Shown: positions 34,076-43,685, numbered from the stretch's first letter. The stretch is DNA of 64,000 nucleotides from Kangiella shandongensis (GCF_020005365.1 NZ_JACNML010000011.1:32859-96858), one strand, 5' to 3'. A program made the numbers and translations. The notes: a model not told the origin generated them from the sequence alone.

Positions 34076-34591
34076 TTAGAGATTCTTGCTTAGCCAGATG
34101 GCGGTGTCGCTACCAAGGGTGTTAACGGTTCGTTGAAGGACATCACAGGAGCCTTTGAAACCACCAAAAACGCCGCCCATGGAATTACGCGTGGCGGTGA
34201 AGTCTTTTACTTTTTCCCCATTTTTAAGCAAATCTGCAGTGATGAGAACTTGTTTCTTGTGCCCACTCCAGGCATTGCCTGCGCTCATCGCATTTCTAAT
34301 CTTCAGAACTAAGACGTAACCTTTATTGATGTTCGTGATATCTTCTGTGCGCACAATATCAATATTGTGATGCGTCGAATATCTCTTAACGAAGCTTGAT
34401 AGCTGGCTGCCAAGGCTCGAGCACTCTGCTTTGATGTTGCTGGCGATGACCATGGGGTCGTAGTATGGAACTGACTGAGGGAGGTAGACCTTAACAGCGT
34501 TCTCCAATGGCTTCATTTCCGGTTGATTGGAATTTCTGCCACCACATGCGCTAACAAGAATAAGTAATGATAATATCAGTAGTTTTTTCAT
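34076..34591 (-). CDS. Hypothetical lipoprotein
   Basis: 171 residues with a good lipobox (LLILVSAC, Cys16). The mature protein has a mixed alpha/beta pattern (AVKVYLPQSVPYYDPMVI and GYVLVLKIRNAMSAGNAW) and two further Cys. It resembles small envelope lipoproteins of unknown function. A strong terminator follows. No informative neighbours: hemW lies upstream on the same strand 76 bases away. Confidence 0.75.
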   Translation of the reverse strand: MKKLLILSLLILVSACGGRNSNQPEMKPLENAVKVYLPQSVPYYDPMVIASNIKAECSSLGSQLSSFVKRYSTHHNIDIVRTEDITNINKGYVLVLKIRNAMSAGNAWSGHKKQVLITADLLKNGEKVKDFTATRNSMGGVFGGFKGSCDVLQRTVNTLGSDTAIWLSKNL

Positions 34592-34667
34592 AAAGGATTC
34601 CTTTTTTATTATTTATAAGGCAAGCCGTTTTATACAACAGTGGTGGGGCAATTACAAATAATGTGAA

Positions 34668-35882
34668 CTAGATAGACTTTATATCAATTTGATGGTTGTC
34701 CACTACCGGGCTGGATATAAAACGTTGCAGCAGTTCATTCAAGAATAGAGCGCCTTTCTCTGTCGGCTTTAGACGCTGTTTTGAATCGTCGAGCAGATTA
34801 TCATTAACCGCTTGCTGGATGAGCGGTTGGATAGCGCTTAAAGCAATCCCCGTTCTTTGGCTAAAGTATTGGCTGGGTACGCCGTCGAGCAGACGCAGTG
34901 CGTTGAGCATAAACTCAAAGGGAAGCTCGTGGGTGGGAATAACACTCTGCTGGGCTACTGACTGCCAGTCTGCCTGAAGATAATCTTTAGGGTGGCGCTT
35001 TTTAGTGGTGCGATGGATTTCGCCTAAATCAAGTCGCGTAATTTTGCCGTGGGCGCCGGCACCGATCCCGAGATAGTCACCAAACTGCCAGTAATTGAGG
35101 TTGTGCTTGGCGCGTAGGTATGGCGCTTTGGCGTAAGCCGAGGTTTCATATTGTTCATAGCCATGCTCGGCGAGTAGGGCCTGTCCCGCTTCCTGGATGT
35201 CCCACAGGGTTTCGTCATGCGGTAACTGAGGAGGCTGTTGATAAAACAGGGTGTTCGGCTCCAGTGTTAGCTGGTACCAGGAAATATGGTGAGGCTGTAG
35301 CTGAATTGCTGTTTGCAGATCGTTCATGGCCTGCTCTAGGGTCTGTCCAGGCAAACCGTGCATCAAATCCAGATTAAAAGAATCAAAGCCCGCTTCATGA
35401 GCAAACTTGGCTGCTGCGATCGCCTGTTCGGGATCATGAATACGTCCCAGCTTTTCTAGATGCTTAATGTTAAAACTTTGCACGCCGATCGATAGTCGGT
35501 TAATGCCGGCCTGTCTGAAGCCTCGGAATCTTTCCGCCTCAAAAGTTCCCGGATTAGCTTCCATGGTAATTTCGATATCACCTTCGAAAGGTAAAAGGGC
35601 TCGAATGCCGCTGAGCAGGCGATCATAGGATTCCGCTCTGAATAGGCTGGGAGTGCCACCGCCGATAAAAATACTGTGCAGACGACGCCCCCACACTTTT
35701 GGTAGCTCCTGCTCTAAATCAAACAGTAAGCGATCGACGTATTCCTTCTCGGGGAGATCAAATTCGGTTTGCTGATCTGAACTGACATTTTTGACTGCGT
35801 GAGAATTAAAATCACAATAGGGGCACTTACGCACGCACCAGGGTACATGGATATAAAGGGATAGCGGCGGATTGGTGAGCAT
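34668..35882 (-). CDS. hemW: Radical SAM heme chaperone HemW
   Basis: 404 residues. The radical-SAM cluster motif C-x3-C-x2-C is in VPWCVRKCPYCDFNSH. SIFIGGGTPSLF, TMEANPGTFE and RLSIGVQSFN follow, then the HemN C-terminal domain. HemW binds heme and delivers it to respiratory enzymes; it is often misannotated as coproporphyrinogen oxidase. The start ATG lies two bases after the rdgB stop, so they are one operon, as in other gammaproteobacteria. Confidence 0.94.
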   Translation of the reverse strand: MLTNPPLSLYIHVPWCVRKCPYCDFNSHAVKNVSSDQQTEFDLPEKEYVDRLLFDLEQELPKVWGRRLHSIFIGGGTPSLFRAESYDRLLSGIRALLPFEGDIEITMEANPGTFEAERFRGFRQAGINRLSIGVQSFNIKHLEKLGRIHDPEQAIAAAKFAHEAGFDSFNLDLMHGLPGQTLEQAMNDLQTAIQLQPHHISWYQLTLEPNTLFYQQPPQLPHDETLWDIQEAGQALLAEHGYEQYETSAYAKAPYLRAKHNLNYWQFGDYLGIGAGAHGKITRLDLGEIHRTTKKRHPKDYLQADWQSVAQQSVIPTHELPFEFMLNALRLLDGVPSQYFSQRTGIALSAIQPLIQQAVNDNLLDDSKQRLKPTEKGALFLNELLQRFISSPVVDNHQIDIKSI

Positions 35883-35884
35883 GA

Positions 35885-36484
35885 CTAGCTAAACTTGGCC
35901 TGCAACGACTGCATCAGCTGATTAAGGGCCTTACCGCGATGGCTGATAGCTGCTTTTTGCTCGGGCGTCAGTTGGGCTGCCGAGCAATGATGCTCTTCGC
36001 ACCAGAACAGCGGATCGTACCCGAAGCCACCATCACCCATTTCTTCAGTCATAATTCTGCCTTCCCAAGTCCCCTGACAGATTAAAGGTGTCGGATCTTT
36101 GGCATGCTGCATAAAGACCAGCACACACTGGTAGCGGGCCGTTCGTTCTTCCGCAGCAACGCCGGATAATTTCTCCAGTAACAGGTCGTTATTGCCTTGA
36201 TCGTTACCGTGCTCGCCGCAAAAGCGCGCCGAATAAATACCCGGTTGGCCGTCGAGGTAGTCGACCTCGATACCTGAGTCATCGGCAATAGCCGGTAGAC
36301 CGGTTACTTCGGCAGCATGGCGTGCTTTAATGATAGCATTTTCGACAAAGGTGGTGCCGGTTTCCGGCACGTCGCTGACATTCAGATCGGTCTGCGGGAT
36401 CACCTGATATTGGAATTGGGCTAATAATTGTGTTAATTCAGCAACCTTCTTGCGGTTACCAGAAGCGAGAACGATTTTCTTCAT
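35885..36484 (-). CDS. rdgB: XTP/dITP pyrophosphatase RdgB (Ham1 family)
   Basis: 199 residues. The start KKIVLASGNRKKVAEL is the substrate loop, and FVENAIIKARHAAEVTGLPAIADDSG is the family signature with catalytic Asp and Lys; GFGYDPLF and the C-terminal SHRGKAL complete it. It hydrolyses dITP, XTP and related noncanonical nucleotides, keeping them out of DNA. First gene of the rdgB-hemW operon. Confidence 0.96.
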   Translation of the reverse strand: MKKIVLASGNRKKVAELTQLLAQFQYQVIPQTDLNVSDVPETGTTFVENAIIKARHAAEVTGLPAIADDSGIEVDYLDGQPGIYSARFCGEHGNDQGNNDLLLEKLSGVAAEERTARYQCVLVFMQHAKDPTPLICQGTWEGRIMTEEMGDGGFGYDPLFWCEEHHCSAAQLTPEQKAAISHRGKALNQLMQSLQAKFS

Positions 36485-36597
36485 TGGGGGAGTAGTTTAA
36501 GGTCGATCAGATAAGCCATTATAACGGAAACAGCCACTAATTCGATAATAGTTCATGCGAAAGGATATCGAACGTGGTGGCTGTGATTGTAGCGTAA

Positions 36598-37047
36598 CTA
36601 GTCGGCATAGAATTTTTGATCGAACTGGATGCTGATCGGTTGTTCACGCCCAGGAATGTTGATGGTGAATTCTAAATCCATACTTTCTTCATTGCGGAAC
36701 TGAAAGTCGGCCATATAGTAGACCGCGTTATCTTCGATGATTTCCTTAAAAGCCAGTTCGCTAAACTGCGACAGATTGTTGGTCGCTTTGCCGCGGATAG
36801 CAACTTTCAGGTTCTTATCCGGCCCATCTTCTACCACTTTATGTACAGAAACGTTGAGTAATCCTGTGTAAGCGCTACGAGGCAGCTTATAAGCTACCGC
36901 CGTTTCGGGCTGAATAAATGAACTGTTAAAGGCATTGTAGTGGATAATATAGTCATCGACCCGCTTTTCACCGGCATTACTGCTTGTGCCAGTAATCAAT
37001 AAGGCAGCCCCGATGATGCCCGTTATTAGTGGTTTCATGCTTTTCAT
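36598..37047 (-). CDS. DUF4426 exported protein
   Basis: 149 residues with ggag upstream. A signal peptide (PLITGIIGAALLITGTSSNAG) precedes a beta-rich mature part: DYIIHYNAFNSSFIQPETA, LNVSVHKVV, YYMADFQFRNEESMDLEFTI. These are hallmarks of DUF4426, a family found next to rdgB or metX in Pseudomonas and related genera. Function unknown. Here the metX-metW pair that usually follows in pseudomonads is absent. Confidence 0.88.
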   Translation of the reverse strand: MKSMKPLITGIIGAALLITGTSSNAGEKRVDDYIIHYNAFNSSFIQPETAVAYKLPRSAYTGLLNVSVHKVVEDGPDKNLKVAIRGKATNNLSQFSELAFKEIIEDNAVYYMADFQFRNEESMDLEFTINIPGREQPISIQFDQKFYAD

Positions 37048-37138
37048 GACGTTCTCCTATTCCCTTCGCCTGGTTATAAGGCCTTACTAATAAGATAGCA
37101 AAAAGCGGCAATTGTTTCAGCGATATTCTTTGGAACAA

Positions 37139-37726
37139 CTAGCCAGTGATTAACTTCACACCCAGACTGTATAAAGCATCCTGCAGGAACCAGAGACCAA
37201 ACAGTACGATCATCGGTGAAAGGTCGATACTACCGGCAATCGGCGGAATGATTTTTTGGACTGGCTTCAGGATTGGGCGCGTTACCTGATACAGAAACGC
37301 CACCCCCGGGTGGTAGCGGCCACCGCTCATAAAGCTGGCAATCATTAAGCCGAGGAATAGCAATAGCATCATATTGGTAAAAATCATGATAAGCCCGCCC
37401 ATGGCTGGTGCGATTTTCATCATCAGCCCGATAATAATGCCAAGCGCTAAGGCCTCTCCGGGAAGTGTGATAAATACTGTCGAGATAATCACGAACTTAA
37501 TGATAATAATTGTGATTGCAACGGCAAAACTGGCCGTACTGAAGCGCCCCATGTCGGGTAGAAGACGACGTAACGGATTAACCACAGGCGCGGTAAATTT
37601 ATGCACAAACTGGGAAATTGGATTATGGAAGTCCGCTTGCCCCAGTTGCAGCATAAGGCGGATCAAGAACATCATCGCCAGCAGGTTGGAAATGTGCTCC
37701 AGCAAAAGAAAAGTTACATTATTCAT
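37139..37726 (-). CDS. yggT: YggT-family inner-membrane protein
   Basis: 195 residues holding two YggT repeats, each with paired helices around the conserved RP(I/L)LxPxxxxIP(P) motif (FTAPVVNPLRRLLPDM and VTRPILKPVQKIIPPIAG). Six predicted membrane helices. Function is not settled; linked to membrane homeostasis and osmotic stress. It is 41 bases downstream of proC, probably the same transcript. Confidence 0.93.
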   Translation of the reverse strand: MNNVTFLLLEHISNLLAMMFLIRLMLQLGQADFHNPISQFVHKFTAPVVNPLRRLLPDMGRFSTASFAVAITIIIIKFVIISTVFITLPGEALALGIIIGLMMKIAPAMGGLIMIFTNMMLLLFLGLMIASFMSGGRYHPGVAFLYQVTRPILKPVQKIIPPIAGSIDLSPMIVLFGLWFLQDALYSLGVKLITG

Positions 37727-37767
37727 GTGTGGTTAACCGTTTCGTCATTTAATAAAGTGAAGCCAGC

Positions 37768-38616
37768 CTATTGATTGGCAATTTCAGCTAATTCCTTGCC
37801 ACGTTTAACGGAAGCTTGCAGTGCCTTCTTTACGATTTCCGGTAGATCGTTATCGTTTAAGGTGTCCAGAGCTGCTGCCGTGGTACCACCCGGTGAGGTG
37901 ACGTTGCGGCGTAACTGTCCAATTTCCATATCACCGTTTTGTTGAACCATCGCTGCTGCGCCAAGGGCTGTTTGGGCTGCCAGCTCTCTTGCCGTTTCTT
38001 CCGGCAGGCCTAATTCCATACCGCCTTGAACCACTGACTCCATATATAGGAAATAGTGTGCTGGACCGCTACCAGAAACGGCGGTAACCACATCCATCAA
38101 GTTTTCATCATCGACCCAGATGCTTTTGCCTACGGCCTCGAAAATGGCGCTGGTCGCTTCTTTTTGTTTCTGGCTGACCTTATCGTTAGCAAATAATCCT
38201 GTAGCGCCGTAGCCAATCAGGCTTGGCGTATTTGGCATGCTGCGAACCACTGGCGTATCGTCGCCCAATAAGTTGGTAAGAGTCTCGCAAGTCACGCCGG
38301 CGGCAACGGAGATCGCACATTTGGTGCTAAGATCCATATCTTTGAAGTCGTCACACGCTAATGACATTTTCTGTGGCTTAACCGCCAGCAGGAGATAGTC
38401 AACATGGTTCGCCACTTCGGCGTTATCGTGTGTGATATTTAAGGTTGGATATTTTGCTTTTAACGCATCCAGCTTACCTGCACTCGGGTTACTGACATAG
38501 ATGCATTCAGCTGGAAGTCCTGACTGGATCAGTCCCCCCAGAATGCTCGCAGCCATATTGCCAGCGCCAATAAAACCTACTTTTGCGTTTTTTAGTAATT
38601 CAATTGAATCAGTCAT
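37768..38616 (-). CDS. proC: Pyrroline-5-carboxylate reductase
   Basis: 282 residues. VGFIGAGNMAASILGGL is the Rossmann NAD(P)H loop and AVSGSGPAHYFLYMES with GTTAAALDTLN is the ProC C-terminal signature. It makes L-proline from pyrroline-5-carboxylate in the cytosol, the last step in proline synthesis. It follows yggS on the same strand (gap 129 bases) and precedes yggT, the usual gammaproteobacterial order. Confidence 0.96.
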   Translation of the reverse strand: MTDSIELLKNAKVGFIGAGNMAASILGGLIQSGLPAECIYVSNPSAGKLDALKAKYPTLNITHDNAEVANHVDYLLLAVKPQKMSLACDDFKDMDLSTKCAISVAAGVTCETLTNLLGDDTPVVRSMPNTPSLIGYGATGLFANDKVSQKQKEATSAIFEAVGKSIWVDDENLMDVVTAVSGSGPAHYFLYMESVVQGGMELGLPEETARELAAQTALGAAAMVQQNGDMEIGQLRRNVTSPGGTTAAALDTLNDNDLPEIVKKALQASVKRGKELAEIANQ

Positions 38617-38745
38617 AAATGCCTGTTTTGATTGTCGTCACTTGCATCTGGCAAGCGAGGTGAATGTGAATCTTTTACTTAGCTCTCTAATGATGAGGGT
38701 AAAAGTTATAAATTCAATGCCTTAATGTTCAGTCGCCGTGCCGAA

Positions 38746-39429
38746 TCAGTCGCGTTGACCAAAAATAGCGGTACCGATACGTATCATGTTGCTGCCAGCG
38801 GCTATAGCGGCCTCGTAATCGCCCGACATGCCCATGGATAGCGTGTCAACCTGTGGGTATCTGGTGGCTAATTGACGGTAAAGTTCGGCAATTGTCTCAA
38901 ACTGTGACAGCTGTTTGTTGTACTCCGTCTGTTTCGGCGGTAAGGCCATGATGCCGCGTAAAGTCAAGTTCTCAGCGTTTTCAATCTGCTCTGCTAATTC
39001 AAAACAGGTATCAGCATCGACGCCTGCTTTTTGCTCTTCACCAAATAAGTTGACCTGAATACAGACGTTAAGCGGTGACCTGCCCTGACGAGCCTGATTT
39101 AACTTATTGATAACTTTAACCCGATCGACACTTTGCACCCAGTCGAAGTGCTCTGCAATATCCTTACATTTGCGGCTCTGGATAGCGCCCAGCATATGCC
39201 ACTGAAGGTCACTTTTATCCAGTTTGTGGATCTTTTCGACGCCTTCCTGCACGAAGTTTTCGCCGAAATCACGCTGACCATTTAGGTAAGCTTCTTCAAT
39301 TTTTTCAATGGGTTGGCGCTTACTAACAGCGACCAGGCGCACATTATCCTTAAAATTCAGGTGTTTCTCGCGGCTTTTTGCGATTTCTTGTTGCAGAAGT
39401 TCTAGTTGAGAGGCTATGCTAGTTGTCAT
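38746..39429 (-). CDS. yggS: PLP-binding homeostasis protein YggS
   Basis: 227 residues, single-domain TIM barrel. The PLP-binding Lys is in VRLVAVSKRQPIEKIEEAY. Other signatures: DFGENFVQEGVEKI, WHMLGAIQSRK, and LSMGMSGDYEAAIAAGSNMIRIG. YggS binds pyridoxal phosphate and helps regulate free PLP and amino-acid pools; it has no known catalytic activity. Divergent from pilT by 35 bases. Confidence 0.95.
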   Translation of the reverse strand: MTTSIASQLELLQQEIAKSREKHLNFKDNVRLVAVSKRQPIEKIEEAYLNGQRDFGENFVQEGVEKIHKLDKSDLQWHMLGAIQSRKCKDIAEHFDWVQSVDRVKVINKLNQARQGRSPLNVCIQVNLFGEEQKAGVDADTCFELAEQIENAENLTLRGIMALPPKQTEYNKQLSQFETIAELYRQLATRYPQVDTLSMGMSGDYEAAIAAGSNMIRIGTAIFGQRD

Positions 39430-39464
39430 TAGTAAGAATAAATATCAATATTGGGGTCTAACCT

Positions 39465-40499
39465 ATGGATATTACAGAACTTTTAGCGTTCAGTGTAAAG
39501 AATAACGCATCGGATTTACACATTTCCGCTGGGATGCCACCACTTATTCGTGTGGACGGCGAAATTCGCCGAATTAACGTTCCACCGCTAGAAGACAAAG
39601 AAGTCCACTCGCTGATTTACGACATTATGAACGATAAGCAGCGAAAAGACTACGAAGAGTTTCTTGAAGCGGATTTTTCTTTTGAGCTACAGGATCTGGC
39701 ACGTTTCCGTGTTAATGCATTTGTACAAAACCGAGGGCGCGCGGCAGTATTTCGTACCATTCCTTCTCGCGTCTTAACCTTGGACGATCTGAAAGCTCCT
39801 AAAGTGTTCCAGGACATTTCAATGCAGCCGCGTGGTCTGGTTCTGGTGACAGGTCCTACGGGCTCTGGTAAATCGACAACCTTGGCTGGTATGGTCGATT
39901 ATGTTAACGACAACAAGCACGATCACATCCTGACCATTGAGGATCCGATCGAGTTCGTACACGAGAGTAAAAAGTGTCTGGTTAACCAGCGTGAGGTACA
40001 CCGTGATACTCATAGTTTCTCCAACGCACTGCGTTCTGCACTTCGTGAAGACCCGGATATTATTCTGGTGGGTGAGATGCGTGACCTTGAGACGATTCGT
40101 CTGGCACTAACGGCGGCGGAAACGGGTCACCTGGTATTTGGTACCCTGCATACGACCTCCGCAGCGAAAACCATTGACCGTGTGATCGACGTTTTCCCTG
40201 AAGGTGAAAAAGACATGGTACGTTCGATGTTATCAGAGTCGCTGCAGGCGGTTATCGCGCAAACGCTGTTGAAGCGTAATGGTGGTGGTCGTGTGGCAGC
40301 GCATGAGATCCTGATTGGAACGCCGGCGATTCGTAACCTGATCCGTGAAGCGAAAGTTGCACAAATGTACTCAGCGATGCAAACTGGTATGTCACTAGGT
40401 ATGCAAACTCTCGATCACAGCTTGAAGCAGCTGGTCAGTAAAGGAGTGGTTTCGCGTACGGATGCACGATTGAAAGCAGTTAATAAAGAAGAGTTTTAG
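39465..40499 (+). CDS. pilT: Type IV pilus retraction ATPase PilT
   Basis: 344 residues. Walker A GPTGSGKST, the Asp box TIEDPIEFVHE, Walker B IILVGEMRDLET and the His box TGHLVFGTLHTTSA are intact. The C-terminal AIRNLIREAKVAQMYSAMQ motif is required for retraction in PilT. It works at the inner-membrane base of the type IV pilus, depolymerising pilin. pilU follows 10 bases later. Confidence 0.97.
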   Translation: MDITELLAFSVKNNASDLHISAGMPPLIRVDGEIRRINVPPLEDKEVHSLIYDIMNDKQRKDYEEFLEADFSFELQDLARFRVNAFVQNRGRAAVFRTIPSRVLTLDDLKAPKVFQDISMQPRGLVLVTGPTGSGKSTTLAGMVDYVNDNKHDHILTIEDPIEFVHESKKCLVNQREVHRDTHSFSNALRSALREDPDIILVGEMRDLETIRLALTAAETGHLVFGTLHTTSAAKTIDRVIDVFPEGEKDMVRSMLSESLQAVIAQTLLKRNGGGRVAAHEILIGTPAIRNLIREAKVAQMYSAMQTGMSLGMQTLDHSLKQLVSKGVVSRTDARLKAVNKEEF

Positions 40500-40509
40500 A
40501 GGTTAGCGT

Positions 40510-41649
40510 ATGGACATTACGCCACTATTAAAAGCACTGATGGAAAATAAAGGTTCTGACTTATTCCTGACAGTCCATCGGCCCCCATGTATTAAAATGC
40601 ACGGTAAAATTCATCCCGTCACTAAGAGTATGTTAACGCCCGCCCAGGTGGAAGAGTTAATACACTCGTCAATGTCGGACAAGCAAAAGAAAGAGTTCGA
40701 AGAAAAGAAAGAATGCCAGTACGCGATCAGTGTTGAAAATGTGGGTCGTTTCCGTGCCAGTGCCTTCTATCAGCGTAACCAGCCAGGTTTGGTCGTGCGT
40801 CGTATCGAAACCAAGATCCCGACCACAGATGACCTTAAGATCCCAAGTATTTTGAACGATCTGGCGATGAAAAAACGTGGTATTATCATTTTCGTTGGTG
40901 CAACCGGTACCGGTAAGTCAACTTCCTTGGCAGCGATGATCGGTTATCGAAACCGAAATTCGCAAGGTCACATTATCAGTATCGAGGATCCGATCGAATA
41001 TGTGCACCGTCATGATAAATGTATTATCACGCAGCGTGAAGTCGGGATCGACACCGAATCTTTCGAGGTCGCTTTGAAAAATACGCTGCGTCAGGCCCCC
41101 GACGTTATTCTGATCGGTGAGGTTCGTTCGCAGGAAACTATGTCGCAGGCGATTACATTCGCCGAAACCGGCCACCTGTGTTTATGTACGTTGCACGCCA
41201 ACAACGCCAACCAGGCACTGGATCGTATCTTGCACTTCTTCCCGAAGGAAGAACATACCCGGGTTCTGATGGATTTATCCATGAACTTGCGAGCGATTGT
41301 GGCACAGCAGTTAGTACCAACTATCGACGGTAAAGGGCGTCGTGCCGCGATTGAAATTATGATCAACTCACCGCTGATTTCCGATCATATCCGTAAAGGT
41401 GAGGTGCACCTGCTCAAGGAACTGATGGCACGCTCGACCGAACTGGGGATGCAGACCTTCGATCAGGCCCTGTTTGAGTTGTACGTTAATGGCGAAATTA
41501 GCTACGACGATGCGCTATTGCATGCTGACTCGGCGAATGACCTGAGACTTAAGATTAAACTGCATGAAAAAGATGCTGACTCGTTGACCGATAGCACTGA
41601 GGGTTTAGAGGTTGAAATGGACGACGATAGACCGAGTAATATGTTTTAA
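40510..41649 (+). CDS. pilU: Accessory pilus retraction ATPase PilU
   Basis: 379 residues, paralogue of PilT. Walker A is GATGTGKST, Walker B is VILIGEVRSQET, and the His box is TGHLCLCTLHANNA. There is no AIRNLIR motif; in its place is PLISDHIRKGEVHLLKELM. The last 50 residues are an acidic tail. PilU supports PilT-dependent retraction under load. The operon ends at a strong terminator (41671-41696). Confidence 0.95.
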   Translation: MDITPLLKALMENKGSDLFLTVHRPPCIKMHGKIHPVTKSMLTPAQVEELIHSSMSDKQKKEFEEKKECQYAISVENVGRFRASAFYQRNQPGLVVRRIETKIPTTDDLKIPSILNDLAMKKRGIIIFVGATGTGKSTSLAAMIGYRNRNSQGHIISIEDPIEYVHRHDKCIITQREVGIDTESFEVALKNTLRQAPDVILIGEVRSQETMSQAITFAETGHLCLCTLHANNANQALDRILHFFPKEEHTRVLMDLSMNLRAIVAQQLVPTIDGKGRRAAIEIMINSPLISDHIRKGEVHLLKELMARSTELGMQTFDQALFELYVNGEISYDDALLHADSANDLRLKIKLHEKDADSLTDSTEGLEVEMDDDRPSNMF

Positions 41650-41670
41650 GGTTTAGAGGTTGAGTTATTA

Positions 41671-41696
41671 AAGCCCGGCATTTGCTGGGCTTTTTT
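41671..41696 (+). terminator. Terminator of pilTU
   Basis: agcccggca (41672-41680) pairs with tgctgggct (41683-41691) with one G-T pair around a two-base tip, followed by a run of T at 41691-41696. It is also well placed between pilU and the converging yqgF. Confidence 0.9.
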
Positions 41697-41705
41697 GATT
41701 ACATC

Positions 41706-42140
41706 TCAATCTGTTGAGGATTCAAAATAGCTCTTAAGGATTAATTCGGCAGCATATGCATCGAAATCAGAATCCTTTATTTTCTTATAGCCGCCGAGTT
41801 CGAACAGGTACTCGCGGACTTCGGCGGTACTGAGTCGCTCATCATGTGTGAAAGAGGGGAGGCCAAAGCGTCCATGGAGGCGCTTGGCGAATTTCTTGGC
41901 CATCTGTGTCACTGGCTGTTCGGTGCCATCCATATTCAACGGCAGGCCGACGACAAAAGCTTCGACCTGCCACTCCTTGATAAGCGCTTCGACCTGTTGC
42001 CAGTCAGGTTGGTTGTTTTCTGCTTTGAGAACGCACAGGGCCTGGGTTGTGCCCAAGGTTTTCTGTCCTGTGGCAACGCCGATACGTTTTTCACCAAAGT
42101 CAAAGCCGAGAAAGCGTAATGGCTGCTTGATATCAGGCAT
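41706..42140 (-). CDS. yqgF: YqgF/RuvX pre-16S rRNA nuclease family protein
   Basis: 144 residues, RNase H-like. LGFDFGEKRIGVATG has the first catalytic Asp, GLPLNMDGTEQP follows, DERLSTAEV supplies a second acidic residue and DAYAAELIL the last. Family members process the 5' end of 16S rRNA; the Holliday-junction label is historical. The start overlaps the yqgE stop by eight bases, so the two are translationally coupled. Confidence 0.95.
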   Translation of the reverse strand: MPDIKQPLRFLGFDFGEKRIGVATGQKTLGTTQALCVLKAENNQPDWQQVEALIKEWQVEAFVVGLPLNMDGTEQPVTQMAKKFAKRLHGRFGLPSFTHDERLSTAEVREYLFELGGYKKIKDSDFDAYAAELILKSYFESSTD

Positions 42141-42696
42141 GACCGCTCTGCTCGGAAAGTTGTGTCCAGTCGATGCCTAACAGCTGAGTTGCTTTTTGCC
42201 AGCGTTGCTGTGGCTTAGTGTGAAAAATAATGTCTTTATTGGCTGGTACTATGAGCCAGGAGTTTTCCTGAATTTCATGTTCCAGCTGGCCTTTGTCCCA
42301 GCCAGAGTAGCCTAGAGCAATCAGCGTTTCGTCCGGGCCTTGCTGGTTGGCAATGGCCGCTAAAATGTCTTCCGATGTGGACAGTGCAATGTCGTCGCTA
42401 ATGGTCATCGATGAATCCCAGTTACCGAGAGGACTGTGGAGAATAAAGCCTCGCTCTTTATCAACCGGTCCGCCTGCCAGAAGTGCATTGTCGAGGACTT
42501 CCTGGTTTGTGCTGGAGATTTTAAGGTGATCAAACAATTCGTGATAGGTAGCTTCCAGGGGTTGGTTCAACATAATACCAAGCGCACCTTCTTCTGTATG
42601 TTCGCAGATATAGGTAACGCTGCGTGAGAAGAAGGTATCCTGTAATGTGGGCATAGCAATCAATAAATGATTGGCTAATGAATTCATCGGTTTCAT
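42133..42696 (-). CDS. yqgE: YqgE/AlgH family protein
   Basis: 187 residues (an ATG three codons in is also possible). LIAMPTLQDTFFSRSVTYICEHTEEGALGIMLNQP is a long family match, shown by the MPTLQDTFF and GIMLNQP ends. GGPVDKERGFILHS and FALGYSGWDKGQLE equivalents (ALGYSGWDKGQLEHEI) follow. Molecular function unknown; in Pseudomonas AlgH influences alginate genes. Operon yqgE-yqgF. Confidence 0.95.
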   Translation of the reverse strand: MKPMNSLANHLLIAMPTLQDTFFSRSVTYICEHTEEGALGIMLNQPLEATYHELFDHLKISSTNQEVLDNALLAGGPVDKERGFILHSPLGNWDSSMTISDDIALSTSEDILAAIANQQGPDETLIALGYSGWDKGQLEHEIQENSWLIVPANKDIIFHTKPQQRWQKATQLLGIDWTQLSEQSGHA

Positions 42697-42734
42697 ATTT
42701 GAATTATATCAGCTGTCCGAGGTTGTTGTAATGA

Positions 42735-43643
42735 CTAGCGGGACTTTTCGAACTTCCAGCTACGGACAATTTCGAGAATATCGGTAGTTTCTCGAATGGA
42801 TTGGGGTAATGGCTCAAAGGGGGCTGCGAGGCGCACGATCTGCAGCGCTGCCTGATCCAGCATTTCCTGACCCGAAGACTCTAAGATTTTCACTTCAACC
42901 AGCTGTCCACCCTTATCAATGGAAACCATCAGCTTGAGGTTGCCATAAATACCGAGACGGCTGGCTTGTTCGGGGTAGTGCAGGTTACCGACTTCTTCGA
43001 CTTTGCGACGCCAGGATTCAAGATAAGCAGCGTCCGTTGGTGATTGTTTTACCGCAGCCGAAATCTGTCGCTTGCGCAAGCCCCGTGTTTGTAGCTGATC
43101 TTTTGCATCCTGTTCGAGATTGCGCTTTTTCAGCTGCTGTGGATCCGGGCTGATAATGGTCTGTGTTTCCTGCTCTGTTTTTGACTCATTAGGGTCAGTA
43201 CTGATCTGCGCGATGCGATCGGCGTCACGGCTGGTGATAAGCTCCTGCTCCTGCCGGTTTTGGTTGGGTTTGGGTAACACTTCCATCGATGGTGTGGTAG
43301 TTTCACCTTCGGTGTTTTTAAAGTGTTCCAATTTGGTGGTTGGGCGATTGGCTTCTGCGGCATTTCCTGCCCCTTGCTGGTTTTTCTGACCGATGAAGTC
43401 AGCCTTTTCTGGCGCCTTCAAACTTTCACGGTGAGCAAGCGTGACGTCCAGTGATAATGGAATCTGGCTTGGTTCCGTATCGGGCAGCGTGAAGCGGATC
43501 CCGAGTAAAACAATCAGGTGCAGACAGACCGCCATAAAAATGGTGAACTTTAAGCGATCTCTGGCTTTGACCTGAGATCGTGTTAGTTTGGACTTATCGT
43601 TAGGTCCTGAATTAGGCTGACTGGGTATCGCTTGGCTACTCAT
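42735..43643 (-). CDS. tonB: TonB-family energy-transducer protein
   Basis: 302 residues. A single membrane helix (LKFTIFMAVCLHLIVLLGI, about 31-51) leads to a long Gln/Glu-rich periplasmic linker, then a C-terminal TonB domain (about 210-302): SWRRKVEEVGNLHYPEQASR, GNLKLMVSIDKGGQLVEVKI, LESSGQEMLDQAALQIV. It sits between gshB and yqgE as TonB3 does in P. aeruginosa, where TonB3 is needed for twitching motility. It may thus serve the pilus system, not only receptors. ExbB/ExbD are not in the window. Confidence 0.9.
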   Translation of the reverse strand: MSSQAIPSQPNSGPNDKSKLTRSQVKARDRLKFTIFMAVCLHLIVLLGIRFTLPDTEPSQIPLSLDVTLAHRESLKAPEKADFIGQKNQQGAGNAAEANRPTTKLEHFKNTEGETTTPSMEVLPKPNQNRQEQELITSRDADRIAQISTDPNESKTEQETQTIISPDPQQLKKRNLEQDAKDQLQTRGLRKRQISAAVKQSPTDAAYLESWRRKVEEVGNLHYPEQASRLGIYGNLKLMVSIDKGGQLVEVKILESSGQEMLDQAALQIVRLAAPFEPLPQSIRETTDILEIVRSWKFEKSR

Positions 43644-43685
43644 TATTAAAATTATACTACAAGTTTTGTTGCTGGTTTGGTTGTT

